Below the pieces are notes generated by a model, which saw nothing but the letters and a program-made list of their open reading frames with translations, did no database searches and was not told where the DNA came from. A stretch of 64,000 bases of DNA from UBA7702 sp040776805 (GTDB lineage Bacteria > Bacillota > Dehalobacteriia > UBA7702): NCBI GenBank assembly GCA_040776805.1, contig JAXGZS010000002.1, forward strand, positions 186,001-250,000, given 5' to 3'. The position numbers and the translations under genes are program-made. Below, one piece after another: positions 50,843 to 60,755 of this stretch; the stretch's first letter is position 1; each line of letters starts with the position of its first letter.

Positions 50843-52303
50843 ATGTTTTATCCATCTCTAAAAAAAGCAAAACAACTGTCAAAAGGGTATATGCGAATCC
50901 CGGTCGCCATGGAGTTGATGGCCGACCTAAAGACATCCATTGAAATTTTACGGAACATCAAAAATAAGAGCGAGCATTGCTTTATCCTGGAAAGCGTCGC
51001 CGGTGCGGACAGCTGGAGCCGTTACAGCTTTCTCGGTTATATGCCCACGCTGACGATAAAGGGCTGTGACGGAGTGATCACGATGACGGAAAACGGAACA
51101 TCCAGCACCCGGATTGCTTCGCCGATTAAGATGCTTCGTGAGTTGCTCCGTGAGTATAGAAGTCCTGTGGTCGAGGGCTTACCGCCCTTCACCGGCGGAT
51201 TGGTCGGATACTTTTCTTACGATTTCATGAAATACATCACGCCGGCGCCTGCACTGAACGGGAAAAACCCTCAAAAGTTTGACGATTTTCAGCTGATGCT
51301 CATGGACAAAGTCATAGCCTTTGACCATTTTAAGCAGAAAATTTTCTTGATCACCAACATCTCCTCCCAAGGACTGGAACAAAACTACGCCAACGCCGTG
51401 GCGACACTCAAGGATATGGAGCGGCTGGTTCTTGAAAACACCGTGTACCCCGCTGAAAATATAACCTGCGGCAAGTTTTCGGCGGCCATGGAGAAGGAGC
51501 GGTTTTGTCAGGGGGTCGAAGCTCTGCGCCGCCACATTGTCGAGGGCGATATTTTCCAGGCGGTGCTTTCAAACCGATATTCAGCGCCCTTTGAAGGCTC
51601 ACTTTTGGAGACCTACCGCGTCTTGCGCACGACGAATCCATCGCCATACATGGTGTATATGCATCTTGACGATATGGAAATCGCCTGCTCCTCGCCGGAA
51701 ACCCTGGTGACCCTCCGCGGCGGCAAGCTGAACTCCTTTCCCCTGGCGGGGACGAAACCCCGATGCGATGACGATATGGAAAACACGCGACGGGGTGAAG
51801 CGCTCTTAGGCGATGAAAAGGAACTAAGCGAACACGACATGCTTGTGGATTTGGCACGAAATGATTTGGCGAAGATCAGCGCTTTCGGCAGTGTTGCGCT
51901 GGAAAACTACCGTCAGGTTAAACACTATTCTCACGTGATGCACATCGCGTCAACGGTCACGGGAGTTATTGCCGAAGGTAAGGACGCGTTGGACGCCGTA
52001 GCCGCTACCCTGCCTGCCGGAACCTTGTCGGGTGCGCCAAAAAAGAAGGCTTGCGAGCTCATTGACGAATTGGAAGACAGCAAGCGCGGCCCCTACGGCG
52101 GGGCAATGGGCTATATCGACTTTACCGGAAACGCCGATTTTTGTATCGGCATCCGCATGGCCGTCAGAAAAAACGGCAACGTCTTCGTTCAATCCGGCGC
52201 CGGCATTGTGGCGGACAGTGTGCCCGAACACGAGTATGAAGAAACCCTTCATAAGGCAAGGGTCATCATGGAAGCCCTGGGCAGCGAGGAGGCGACACTA
52301 TGA
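50843..52303 (+). CDS. trpE: Anthranilate synthase component I
   Basis: Chorismate to anthranilate with TrpG-supplied ammonia. The 486 aa protein has the chorismate-binding domain (about 215-480) with SPETLV, LAGTKPR, LVDLARNDL, LPAGTLSGAPK and GIRMAVRKNG; the N-terminal feedback site reads LESVAGADSW. The start is ATG 50843 with AAGGAGG. An upstream in-frame start at 50819 lacks an RBS. Overlaps trpG by ATGA. Confidence 0.97.
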   Translation: MFYPSLKKAKQLSKGYMRIPVAMELMADLKTSIEILRNIKNKSEHCFILESVAGADSWSRYSFLGYMPTLTIKGCDGVITMTENGTSSTRIASPIKMLRELLREYRSPVVEGLPPFTGGLVGYFSYDFMKYITPAPALNGKNPQKFDDFQLMLMDKVIAFDHFKQKIFLITNISSQGLEQNYANAVATLKDMERLVLENTVYPAENITCGKFSAAMEKERFCQGVEALRRHIVEGDIFQAVLSNRYSAPFEGSLLETYRVLRTTNPSPYMVYMHLDDMEIACSSPETLVTLRGGKLNSFPLAGTKPRCDDDMENTRRGEALLGDEKELSEHDMLVDLARNDLAKISAFGSVALENYRQVKHYSHVMHIASTVTGVIAEGKDALDAVAATLPAGTLSGAPKKKACELIDELEDSKRGPYGGAMGYIDFTGNADFCIGIRMAVRKNGNVFVQSGAGIVADSVPEHEYEETLHKARVIMEALGSEEATL

Positions 52304-52887
52304 TTTTGATCATCGATAATTATGACAGCTTTACCTATAACCTTTACCAGCTGGCGGGAGCCATCAATCCGGACATTCGCGTCATACGCAACGACGAACT
52401 GACGGTGGAGGAAGTCGCGAAGCTAAATGTCAGCCACATTATTTTATCGCCGGGGCCCGGCAGGCCGGAGGATGCGGGAATTTGCGGTGAAACGGCAAAA
52501 AAGCTTGCCTCAAAATGCCCGATTTTAGGTATTTGTCTCGGTCATCAGGCGATATGCCAGGCCTATGGCGCCACGGTGGGCTATGCCAAAAAGCTCGTAC
52601 ACGGGAAAAAGAGCTTTGTCCACATCGCCAAGGGGAACCCGATTTTCAACGGCATGGCCCCGCTGATAGAGGCAGGACGCTATCATTCACTGGCGGTAGA
52701 GAGACAGACCCTTCCCGATGAGCTTTTCATCATCGCCGAGACCAAAGACGGTGAAGTGATGGGTGTGAAACACAGGGATTATAACCTTTACGGGCTGCAA
52801 TTTCATCCGGAGTCGATACTCACAAAGGACGGAAGCCTGATCATTCGAAATTTTTTAACTTGTAAGGAGGCTTGCGGCAATGATTGA
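52300..52887 (+). CDS. trpG: Anthranilate synthase component II (glutamine amidotransferase)
   Basis: Provides ammonia to TrpE. The 195 aa class-I amidotransferase shows IDNYDSFTYNL at the start, nucleophile Cys in GICLGHQAI, and His-Glu in LQFHPESI. Start inside the trpE stop (ATGA) and end overlapping trpD by 8 nt show tight coupling. Confidence 0.97.
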   Translation: MILIIDNYDSFTYNLYQLAGAINPDIRVIRNDELTVEEVAKLNVSHIILSPGPGRPEDAGICGETAKKLASKCPILGICLGHQAICQAYGATVGYAKKLVHGKKSFVHIAKGNPIFNGMAPLIEAGRYHSLAVERQTLPDELFIIAETKDGEVMGVKHRDYNLYGLQFHPESILTKDGSLIIRNFLTCKEACGND

Positions 52888-53896
52888 AAAAGCGATTCAC
52901 AGCCTCTTTGGCGGAAATGATCTCAGCCGCTCCGCTACACGCGGGGTCATGCACCAGATCATGGAGGGCGAGGCAAAACCCTCGCAGATCGGCGCCTTTC
53001 TGGCCGCCATGCGGATGAAGGGAGAAACGATTGATGAAATCACCGCGTGCGCCGAGATCATGCGTGATAAATGCGTGAAAATACGTCCCGAAACCGACGT
53101 TCTAGATATTGTCGGCACCGGCGGAGATGAACTTTTCAGCTTTAACATTTCAACGGTCTCCGCCTTTGTGGTAGCCGCCGCGGGAGTCCCTGTGGCAAAG
53201 CATGGCGGGCGCAGCGTATCGAGTAAGTGCGGCAGCGCTGACCTGCTGGAGGCCTTGGGCGTAAACATCAATCTCACCGCCGCCCAAAGCAAACAGGTTC
53301 TGGACAAAACGGGAATCTGCTTTATGCACGCTCAAGTCTACCATACCGCCATGAAACATGTGGCGCCAATACGCAAGGAGTTGGGGGCGCGGACGATTTT
53401 CAATATTCTTGGCCCTTTGGCAAACCCGGCGGGGGCGGCATACCAGCTTTTGGGTGTCTATGACGAAAACCTTGTGGAACCTCTGGCCCGGGTGCTTTTA
53501 AACCTTGGCGTAAAGCGCGCCATGGTGGTCCACGGCCATGACGGCCTCGACGAAGTTTCACTCACAGGCACCTCCACGATATGCGAGGTGTACGGAACCG
53601 GGCTGAACAGTTATTTCATCTCACCGGAGCAGTTCGGCCTCAAGCGCTGCACGCCAGAGGATTTAAAGGGCGGCAACGCTGAAGAAAACGCGGAGATTGC
53701 AACAGCGATCCTACGGGGCGAGGCAGGGCCGAAGCGTGATATCGTCGTCCTGAACGCAGCTTGTTGCATCTATATGTCGAAAAACAACGTCACCATGCGT
53801 GAATGCGTCCGCATCGCGGAGCAGACCATTGATCGCGGCGCTGCCCATAAAAAGCTCGACCAGTTTATAAAAGTATCGGCGGAGGCGGCAACATGA
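52880..53896 (+). CDS. trpD: Anthranilate phosphoribosyltransferase
   Basis: Transfers phosphoribose from PRPP to anthranilate. The 338 aa protein has DIVGTGGDELFSFNIST (PRPP loop), AKHGGRSVSSKCGSADLLEALG and the NILGPLANP block, all standard. The start ATG 52880 has AAGGAGG and overlaps trpG. Overlaps trpC by ATGA. Confidence 0.97.
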   Translation: MIEKAIHSLFGGNDLSRSATRGVMHQIMEGEAKPSQIGAFLAAMRMKGETIDEITACAEIMRDKCVKIRPETDVLDIVGTGGDELFSFNISTVSAFVVAAAGVPVAKHGGRSVSSKCGSADLLEALGVNINLTAAQSKQVLDKTGICFMHAQVYHTAMKHVAPIRKELGARTIFNILGPLANPAGAAYQLLGVYDENLVEPLARVLLNLGVKRAMVVHGHDGLDEVSLTGTSTICEVYGTGLNSYFISPEQFGLKRCTPEDLKGGNAEENAEIATAILRGEAGPKRDIVVLNAACCIYMSKNNVTMRECVRIAEQTIDRGAAHKKLDQFIKVSAEAAT

Positions 53897-54666
53897 ATAT
53901 TTTAGATAAGCTTATTGACGCTACCAAAGGGCGGATAGAGCGTGACAAAAAAAAGATGCCCGCCTTTCACGGGGATGCGCCCAGGGCGCTAGAGGCTTTT
54001 GCTTTTGAAAAAGCCCTGCGGGCCCAGGGCATGTCATTGATCTGCGAGGTAAAAAAGGCGTCGCCCTCTAAGGGGATCATCGCGGAAGACTTTCCCTATC
54101 TGGACATCGCAGGCCAATATGAGTCCGCAGGGGCGGCGGCGATTTCCGTCCTCACAGAAACGGACTACTTTCTCGGCAGTGACCTGTATTTTGAGGAAAT
54201 CCGCAAGGTAATCAAGATCCCCCTGCTGCGAAAAGATTTTATCATCGACCCGTATCAGATCGAACAAAGCTTTTATCTGGGCGCCGACGCAATTTTGCTG
54301 ATCGCCGGGATTTTAAGTCCGGCCCAGCTTCGTGAATATATTGCTATGGCAACGGATTTCGGTCTCTCTTGCCTTGTGGAAACCCACGACGAAAAGGAGC
54401 TGAACACCGCGGTGGACGCCGGGGCGAAGATCATCGGCGTCAACAACCGCGATCTGCGCACTTTTGAAGTGGATTTTCAAAACAGTATTCGCCTCCGTCG
54501 CCTTGCACCCAAGGAGATTGTTTTTGTGGCGGAAAGCGGCGTCAAGACGGTGGCGGATATCACGCTGCTCCACAAGAACGAAATCGACGCGGTGCTGATT
54601 GGAGAAGCCCTCATGGGTTCAGACAACAAGGCCGCCGCGGTAAAAGCTCTGAAGGGTGGTTGCTGA
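53893..54666 (+). CDS. trpC: Indole-3-glycerol phosphate synthase
   Basis: TIM-barrel enzyme closing the indole ring. The 257 aa protein has EVKKASPSKG, the catalytic Lys in LLRKDFIID, the ETHDEKEL block, VNNRDLRTF, and AESGVKT. Starts within the trpD stop and abuts trpF (TGATG). Confidence 0.97.
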   Translation: MNILDKLIDATKGRIERDKKKMPAFHGDAPRALEAFAFEKALRAQGMSLICEVKKASPSKGIIAEDFPYLDIAGQYESAGAAAISVLTETDYFLGSDLYFEEIRKVIKIPLLRKDFIIDPYQIEQSFYLGADAILLIAGILSPAQLREYIAMATDFGLSCLVETHDEKELNTAVDAGAKIIGVNNRDLRTFEVDFQNSIRLRRLAPKEIVFVAESGVKTVADITLLHKNEIDAVLIGEALMGSDNKAAAVKALKGGC

Positions 54667-55274
54667 TGACAAAAGTAAAAATCTGCGGACTCTTGACGGT
54701 AGAGGATGTATTAAAAGTAAACCGCTGCGCCCCGGAGTATGCAGGCTTCGTATTTGCCCCAAAAAGCAAGCGGAGGGTGACGGGGGAAGCGGCCGCGAAG
54801 ATGAAGGCGGCGCTGGCTTTTAGCATTCAGGCCGCAGGGGTTTTTGTGAACGAAGAAATTCATCTGATCGCCGAGCTTGTAAAAGCCGGCGTCATCGACT
54901 TGGTGCAACTCCACGGGGAGGAGGATGATGACTATATCCGCGCGTTGAAAAAACACATCGACTGTCCGGTGATAAAGTCTGTTGCCGTAGCGAACAAAAC
55001 TCCCGAAACCCTCCCGGACCAGGCCGATTATCTTCTATTCGACACGGCTTCCAAAGAGCGCGGCGGCGCGGGAAAGAGCTTCGACTGGTCGCTGATCGCC
55101 GAAACCAAAGAAGCGTTTTTTCTGGCGGGAGGACTGCGGGAAGAAAATGTCGCCGAGGCGATAAAAGCCGCGAGCCCCTATTGCGTCGATGTCAGCAGCG
55201 GCGTGGAAACGAACGGTATCAAAGACGAAAATAAGATGCGCCGGTTCATCCGGTTGGTTAGAGAGGTAAGGTAA
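54666..55274 (+). CDS. trpF: Phosphoribosylanthranilate isomerase
   Basis: Amadori rearrangement step of Trp synthesis. The 202 aa TIM barrel has KVKICGLLT with the catalytic Cys, AGFVFAPKSKR, LVQLHGEED, LLFDTASKERGGAGKSFDW (catalytic Asp), and AGGLREENV, SSGVETNG. Start is ATG 54666, sharing one base with the trpC stop; a TTG two codons earlier is not needed. Confidence 0.96.
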   Translation: MTKVKICGLLTVEDVLKVNRCAPEYAGFVFAPKSKRRVTGEAAAKMKAALAFSIQAAGVFVNEEIHLIAELVKAGVIDLVQLHGEEDDDYIRALKKHIDCPVIKSVAVANKTPETLPDQADYLLFDTASKERGGAGKSFDWSLIAETKEAFFLAGGLREENVAEAIKAASPYCVDVSSGVETNGIKDENKMRRFIRLVREVR

Positions 55275-55276
55275 GC

Positions 55277-56461
55277 ATGGAAACAGGACGTTACGGCCCT
55301 TATGGAGGGCAATATGTACCCGAAACGCTGATGAGCGCTGTGGAGGAGCTGTGTACAGCTTATGAGCGTTATAAAAACGATCCCGATTTTTGCGCCGAGC
55401 TGGAAGATTTATTGGTCCATTACGCCGGCAGGCCGTCGCTGCTCTATGAGGCGAAAAACCTGACAAAGGACATCGGCGGAGGGAAGATTTATTTGAAGCG
55501 TGAGGATCTCAACCACACGGGTTCTCATAAAATAAACAATGTGTTGGGGCAGACGCTGCTGGCCAAGCGCATGGGCAAAACCCGTATCATTGCCGAAACC
55601 GGCGCGGGTCAGCACGGTGTCGCCGCTGCCACGGCAGCCGCACTCCTCGGCCTGGAATGCGAGGTATTCATGGGCGAGGAAGACACCCAACGCCAGGCGC
55701 TGAATGTATATCGGATGAGGCTTTTAGGGGCGAAGGTGCACCCCGTGACCGCGGGGACCATGACGCTGAAGGACGCGGTCAACGAAGCCATGCGGGAGTG
55801 GTCACAGCGGGTGGACGACACGTTTTATGTGCTTGGCTCCGTGATGGGGCCGCATCCTTACCCCATGATGGTACGGGATTTTCAACGAGTGATCGGGAAA
55901 GAACTGAAAAATCAGATTATGGAAAAAGAGAGGCGCTTGCCTGATGCGGTCGTAGCCTGCGTCGGCGGTGGCTCCAACGCCATGGGCACATTTTATGACT
56001 TTATCGGCGAAAGCGCTGTCCGTCTCATCGGGTGCGAGGCCGCCGGACAGGGACTTCACACGGAGAAGCACGCGGCGACCATGGCAAAGGGCTCCGTCGG
56101 AGTCCTGCACGGCATGAAAAGCCTGTTTTGTCAAGATGAATACGGACAGATCGCACCGGTATATTCCATTTCCGCAGGGCTGGACTATCCCGGAATCGGG
56201 CCGGAACACGCTTATTTGCACCACATCGGACGGGCGGAGTATGTACCCGTCACAGACGACGAAGCCGTGGCGGCCTTTGAGCGGCTTTCCCGGCTGGAAG
56301 GTATCATTCCCGCCGTGGAATCGGCCCACGCCGTGGCCCATGGCATGAAGCTGGCAAAACAGCTGCCCAAGGACCGTATCATCGCCATCTGCCTTTCGGG
56401 ACGCGGTGATAAGGACGTCGCCGCAATCGCCAGATATAAAGGAGAGGATTTGTATGAATAA
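55277..56461 (+). CDS. trpB: Tryptophan synthase beta chain
   Basis: PLP enzyme joining indole and serine. The 394 aa protein has PLP lysine K85 in NHTGSHKINN, the GAGQHG segment, the GGGSNA phosphate loop and a C-terminal CLSGRGDKD. ATG 55277 has AGGTAAGG upstream. Overlaps trpA by 8 nt. Confidence 0.98.
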   Translation: METGRYGPYGGQYVPETLMSAVEELCTAYERYKNDPDFCAELEDLLVHYAGRPSLLYEAKNLTKDIGGGKIYLKREDLNHTGSHKINNVLGQTLLAKRMGKTRIIAETGAGQHGVAAATAAALLGLECEVFMGEEDTQRQALNVYRMRLLGAKVHPVTAGTMTLKDAVNEAMREWSQRVDDTFYVLGSVMGPHPYPMMVRDFQRVIGKELKNQIMEKERRLPDAVVACVGGGSNAMGTFYDFIGESAVRLIGCEAAGQGLHTEKHAATMAKGSVGVLHGMKSLFCQDEYGQIAPVYSISAGLDYPGIGPEHAYLHHIGRAEYVPVTDDEAVAAFERLSRLEGIIPAVESAHAVAHGMKLAKQLPKDRIIAICLSGRGDKDVAAIARYKGEDLYE

Positions 56462-57287
56462 GATCGCAGACGCCTTTAACGAAAAGAAAGCCTTGATCGC
56501 GTACTTGATGGCAGGAGACCCCTGTCTGGAAAAGTCGGCGGAATACATCCTCACGGCCCAGGAAGCCGGGGCTGACCTCATCGAAATCGGCATACCCTTT
56601 TCCGATCCCATCGCCGAAGGCAAGGTGATACAGGAGGCCAGCGTACGGGCTCTCAACGCGGGTACCCGCCTTGACGGGATTTTTGAGATGGTGGCTTCCC
56701 TGAAAGATCACATCAGGGTTCCCCTTGTTTTTATGACTTATCTCAATCCCGTTTTTGTCTATGGCTACGAAGGGTTCTTCCATACCTGTAAGGATCTGGG
56801 CGTCAGCGGCGTCATCATCCCCGACCTCCCCTTCGAGGAGCAGGAGGAGGTGCGGCTGCCTGCGTCAAAATACGGCGTTGCCGTCATTACCCTTGTGGCG
56901 CCGACTTCCTCAACAAGGATCGAAGGTATTGTAAAAGACGCGGAAGGCTTTATTTACCTTGTTTCCTCCATGGGCGTAACAGGGATGCGCAGTAAAATCA
57001 CTTCAGATATACGCGATAGAGTGTCAGAGCTAAAAAAGGTGACCAATCTGCCAATCGCGGTTGGATTTGGGATTTCCAGCCCCAAACAGGCCGCCGAATA
57101 CGCTCAGTGGGCAGACGGCGTGATTGTCGGAAGTGCCATCGTCAATATCATCGCGGAGCACGGGGCAAACGCCCACGACGCCCTCAAAGCATACATTTCA
57201 GCGATGAAAGCGTCAATGAACAGGGAATATACCATCAACCGTTACATTTCTAAAAATAGTTTGATATCCTATAAAAATAAATTATGA
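56454..57287 (+). CDS. trpA: Tryptophan synthase alpha chain
   Basis: Cleaves indole-3-glycerol phosphate to indole, channelled to TrpB. The 277 aa protein has LMAGDP, catalytic Glu in IEIGIPFSDP, the Asp loop PDLPFEEQ, VSSMGVTGMR and GFGISSPKQA. The start is ATG 56454 with GGAGAGGA. A longer frame to 56406 lies within trpB and is rejected. Last gene of the operon; no clear terminator follows. Confidence 0.97.
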   Translation: MNKIADAFNEKKALIAYLMAGDPCLEKSAEYILTAQEAGADLIEIGIPFSDPIAEGKVIQEASVRALNAGTRLDGIFEMVASLKDHIRVPLVFMTYLNPVFVYGYEGFFHTCKDLGVSGVIIPDLPFEEQEEVRLPASKYGVAVITLVAPTSSTRIEGIVKDAEGFIYLVSSMGVTGMRSKITSDIRDRVSELKKVTNLPIAVGFGISSPKQAAEYAQWADGVIVGSAIVNIIAEHGANAHDALKAYISAMKASMNREYTINRYISKNSLISYKNKL

Positions 57288-57312
57288 CGAAAATAGGAGC
57301 GACCTCCCTGTA

Positions 57313-57777
57313 TCAAAGTGCGCTTAGTTTGCCAACGATATCGTCTATTTGCTGTTCACGCCTATCGCCTGACCAGTTGACAATGCCGCTGACCGTTATG
57401 TCCGCTCCCTTTCCCTTGCAGGCCGATTTTATCTGACGTACCGCATGATTACCGCCCAGCCATGGCTGCTTCAGGTGTTGCGTCACAAAGCAAAAAACCT
57501 TTTTACCAGCAAGGCTTGAAACCTGCGACAGATACAGCTTCATAACGGGCGCCAGAGAAAACCCCTGAACCGGGGATGCAAAAATGACGACGTCATAGAC
57601 GCCGACATCTGGCGCCGATTTCAGTTCGACGGGACCGGAGGCGCGGGGATCGTTATGAACTGGCTCCACCCTTGCAATGCTTGCTGTGTGCCCATTGGCC
57701 CTCAATGCTTGATGCAGTTTTTCCGCCACTGACAGCGTGTTTCCGGTGTTGGAGTATACGATAATACCTATGTTCAT
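57313..57777 (-). CDS. Flavodoxin-like protein
   Basis: A 154 aa protein with the FMN phosphate loop YSNTGNTLSVA near the N-terminus, a VVIFASPVQGF loop, and VIVNWSGD-like end. It matches the flavodoxin/NADPH-dependent FMN reductase fold. Start ATG 57777, 4 bp after the TetR stop; AAGGGG is in front. It is in operon with the TetR regulator, so it is probably regulated by it. Confidence 0.9.
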   Translation of the reverse strand: MNIGIIVYSNTGNTLSVAEKLHQALRANGHTASIARVEPVHNDPRASGPVELKSAPDVGVYDVVIFASPVQGFSLAPVMKLYLSQVSSLAGKKVFCFVTQHLKQPWLGGNHAVRQIKSACKGKGADITVSGIVNWSGDRREQQIDDIVGKLSAL

Positions 57778-57781
57778 TTTT

Positions 57782-58362
57782 TTATCCCCTTAAAATAAAG
57801 TCAATCATTCCGTTAAGATCCGCAAACAGGGTTTCCTCTGTTAATCCATTGCCGGAGAGGAACAGAGTCAGCAGACCATGAGTGGCATAAATCAATGCTT
57901 TTGCACAGCTTCCCACCTCATCTTCCTTGAGGCTTCCACCCTCTACCAGGAAGCGAAAAGTTTCCACCCAAGGTGCGCTGAAATCATATTGCTCCTTACG
58001 GACTTCATGATCGGACAGCCTGTAAAAGTAAAAAAATCGGAATATGTGGGGGTGACCCAAATGATAGCGGACATAGGTGGCAAGCAGCCTTTTTACATCT
58101 TCAATGGATTGAGGTTTAACGTCTATCACATCCCGCATATGATTCGTTACATCGGCTACCATTAAAGCTTTCGTTTCACCGAGAAGCTCGTCAAGATCTT
58201 TGAAGTAGTTATAAATCGTTGCGTAGGAATAACCTGCGAGATCGGCAATCTTTCTCGCTGAGATACATTCAACGCCTTCAGAAGATATGATCTGTTTGGC
58301 GGCTTCCAAAAAGTAACCTTTGGCCCTTGTTAACTTGATTCCACCAAACGGCTATAGACCAT
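57782..58362 (-). CDS. TetR-family regulator, apparent frameshift near the start
   Basis: The open frame from TTG 58309 has the HTH (ARKIADLAGYSYATIYNYF) but lacks the usual N-terminal lead-in. The same frame upstream reads FGGIKLTRAKGYFLEAAKQI as far as a TAG and has no start, while ATG 58362 in another frame gives MVYSR. One lost base in TTT (58346-58348) joins them to MVYSRFGGIKLTRAKGYF, a normal start, for 193 aa. Without this, translation would rely on TTG 58309 with no RBS. Coupled to the flavodoxin gene. Confidence 0.82.
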
Positions 58363-58449
58363 GTCTATTTCTTTCATTCAATTTGCGAATTTAATGATAC
58401 GTTATCATTTAAATTATAGCATGAGGGAAGAAAGTCAACCCTACATAAT

Positions 58450-58493
58450 AAAAAAAGGCACGAGATGCCGGACAACCGCCCGGAACTCGTACC
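58450..58493 (-). terminator. Intrinsic terminator after the small XRE gene
   Basis: Minus strand GGTACGAG / CTCGTGCC with inner CCGG pairs, followed by seven Us. Confidence 0.8.
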
Positions 58494-58535
58494 GTGGTTC
58501 AACATGGCGTAATAGTGGAAAAAGATTTTAAGGCA

Positions 58536-58760
58536 TTAAATAAATAGATCGTCATAACGAATGCCAAGTACTATTTTCAAGGCCTTTAGCTCATCGGGAT
58601 ATAAATGCCGCTGTCCTACCTCTATTTTTGCCGGTGCGCTTCTGGTGATATCGCAGCCAACGACCTGCAATTTAGCGGACAATTGCTCCTGGGTTAATCC
58701 TTTTGACTGCCTGATAGCGCTGATATTCCTGCCAATTGCCTGGCTGTACTCGTAATTCAC
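58536..58760 (-). CDS. Small XRE-family regulator (HTH_3)
   Basis: A 74 aa single-domain Cro/CI helix-turn-helix (IRQSKGLTQEQLSAKLQVVG, SAPAKIEVGQRHL, LGIRYDDLF). The start is a GTG at 58760 placed 8 nt after GGAGG; an upstream ATG (58778) would lie before the RBS. Independent transcription unit with its own terminator. Target unknown. Confidence 0.88.
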   Translation of the reverse strand: MNYEYSQAIGRNISAIRQSKGLTQEQLSAKLQVVGCDITRSAPAKIEVGQRHLYPDELKALKIVLGIRYDDLFI

Positions 58761-58923
58761 AACCAATACCTCCTGCACTCAAATAGGTGCAATTATGTAT
58801 TGATTTTAATCGTTATTCATGCCATTATTGCACTATATTAGTGCATGAGGAGGGGGGGTATTTACGCCGGATTTTAAGGAAATGTATTTAAAGCTGTTTC
58901 AGGCGAGGTTCTTGCGTTTCAAG

Positions 58924-60309
58924 CTATCCTCTGTAATAGCCGCCGCCGATGAATTCTCTTAGCAACGAATTGAAGGGAATGTAGGCGTCGTCCATCGGTT
59001 CAAAAAACGACAGCAAATTCATCAAACGCTCTTTGGTCGGATAATACGGGCTGTCTTCGCTGATCATCTTAAGGGAGGCTTCGGCCAGCGGACGCAACAC
59101 ATTCATTTCGTATATGAGTGACGAGTTGAACATCACATCGCAGTCTTCCTGGAATTTAAAGATATTGTCGTATTCTCCGCGCCGAACGCTGTCCCACCGC
59201 TTCAAGTTATTGACAGCGGGTGTTCCCCGAAACTGGACGTCTCTGACGATCCGGCGGATGAGCCTGACTTCCGTTTCCGGCACTCGGTTGATGAGATCAA
59301 TGTTGAGCCCATAGAGCGCATTGACGATGATCTCGAAAAAAACTCTCCTGCTGATATTCGGCAGAATCCGGGGATTGATGGCATGGATGCCCTCCATCAG
59401 GAGTATCTCATCGGACGCTACATAGATTTTTTTTGTTTTTTCAGCACGCCTGCCGGTAATAAAATCATAAGTCGGCGCTTGTACCTCCTCGCCTTGGATC
59501 AGACGCAGGATATGATCATGCAGCAGCTCGAGATCAAGGGATTCGACATTTTCAAAATCATAATTGCCTTCTGCGTCGAGGGGCGTCTTATCACGATTGA
59601 CAAAATAATCATCCAGGGACAGCACTACCGGCTTCAGGCCGTTTACCCGAAGCTGCGTCGACAGCCGTTTGGCAAAGGGCGTCTTTCCCGAAGATGATGG
59701 CCCGGAAATCAAAAGCACCCGCAAAGCCCGACTGTTTTGCAGGATCGTATCCGCGATTCCCGCAATCTCCTTTTCGTGCAGCGCTTCAGCGATGCTGAGC
59801 AGTTCAAAGCTTCTCCCTGACGTAATATATTTATTCACGTCGCAGATAAGCTCCATATTGATATTGCGGAGGCAGTTCTGGTTTCGGTCATAAGTCAATG
59901 ATAATTTTTCCGGCGGAATCAGTGGTTTATTTCCTCCTCTTTCCGCATCGCCAAAGTCAACGATAAATCCAGTGGAGAAAGGTATGACGTTGAACGGCGC
60001 CACCATAGAGGAACGATCACAGGCGTCATAAAGCACATTGACGGTTCTGCCGTCCATTTTGTATTGGAAATAACCGTCCTTCCGGCCCACATACTCCATC
60101 AGACTATTGGACGCGACCCATTCGTTAAGCTTTTTGCCGATCAGATCGACCTCGCGGATCGAAAGAATTGAATTTTTAAGTCTGCAAAAAACGCCCTCCT
60201 GGATGGAGTAAACTGTCTTCAGCGAATCATCCGGAAAAAGATCCTGTATCACTTTGATCAGTCCAAGCTTCACCGTTTGGCGATCTCTGCTCAAATGGGT
60301 CTCTTTCAT
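58924..60309 (-). CDS. Uridine kinase/phosphoribulokinase-like nucleoside kinase
   Basis: A 461 aa protein. The C-terminal half (about 190-400) is a PRK/uridine kinase-type P-loop domain (GPSSSGKTPFAKRL, SLDDYFVNRD, LLMEGIHAINPRIL, RLIRRIVRDVQFRG). The N-terminal half corresponds to the extra domain of the 550-residue Firmicutes members, here shorter by about 90 residues (probably lacking a TGS domain). ATG 60309 with AAAGGGGGC. The precise substrate is not certain. Confidence 0.87.
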   Translation of the reverse strand: MKETHLSRDRQTVKLGLIKVIQDLFPDDSLKTVYSIQEGVFCRLKNSILSIREVDLIGKKLNEWVASNSLMEYVGRKDGYFQYKMDGRTVNVLYDACDRSSMVAPFNVIPFSTGFIVDFGDAERGGNKPLIPPEKLSLTYDRNQNCLRNINMELICDVNKYITSGRSFELLSIAEALHEKEIAGIADTILQNSRALRVLLISGPSSSGKTPFAKRLSTQLRVNGLKPVVLSLDDYFVNRDKTPLDAEGNYDFENVESLDLELLHDHILRLIQGEEVQAPTYDFITGRRAEKTKKIYVASDEILLMEGIHAINPRILPNISRRVFFEIIVNALYGLNIDLINRVPETEVRLIRRIVRDVQFRGTPAVNNLKRWDSVRRGEYDNIFKFQEDCDVMFNSSLIYEMNVLRPLAEASLKMISEDSPYYPTKERLMNLLSFFEPMDDAYIPFNSLLREFIGGGYYRG

Positions 60310-60660
60310 CTTTGCCGCCCCCTTTATCTTTAAAAGTATAAATTAAGATCATCCCCGGTCTGAGCCCTTCGGACCGAGCAATGCTTTCCGTTCCATGATA
60401 CGCTGCTTCCGCCTTATCACCAATAAAGGCAATCCATCATAGCAGCTAATATATTCCGCATTGCCCTATGTGACGGGCATTTGTATGATCGATTCCTTAA
60501 CCTGCTTCATGTATTTCAGTACTGAAATGGTTCATGGTTCCTTATCTGTCATAAGGTTTCCATACTTCTTTTTTACGATTATTGGCCTGAACACAAAACG
60601 CATTCTCCCATATAAGGCTGAAGGCCTGTCAAACCGACAGACCTTTCATCAGGGGGTTAA
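60310..60660. other. Gap without a convincing gene
   Basis: A 77-codon plus-strand frame here runs into the tRNA and has no RBS. An imperfect GGTCTGTC/GACAGGCC hairpin (about 60625-60650) downstream of the tRNA may end its transcript but lacks a clear U run. Nothing else seen. Confidence 0.5.
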
Positions 60661-60672
60661 ACCTCCCCAAAA

Positions 60673-60755
60673 TGGTGCGGGCGACAGGACTTGAACCTGC
60701 ACGGTTACCCACCAGATCCTAAGTCTGGCGCGTCTGCCAATTCCGCCACGCCCGC
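60673..60755 (-). tRNA. tRNA-Leu (anticodon UAG)
   Basis: Minus-strand cloverleaf with acceptor GCGGGCG/CGCCCGC, D-loop GAATTGGCAGAC, anticodon stem CCAGA/TCTGG with loop CTTAGGA (anticodon TAG), a class-II variable arm, T-arm GGTTCAAGTCC, and an encoded CCA end. Confidence 0.97.

Noticed and set aside
60461..60694. 77-aa plus-strand frame
   Set aside because: Runs into the tRNA-Leu gene and has no RBS.
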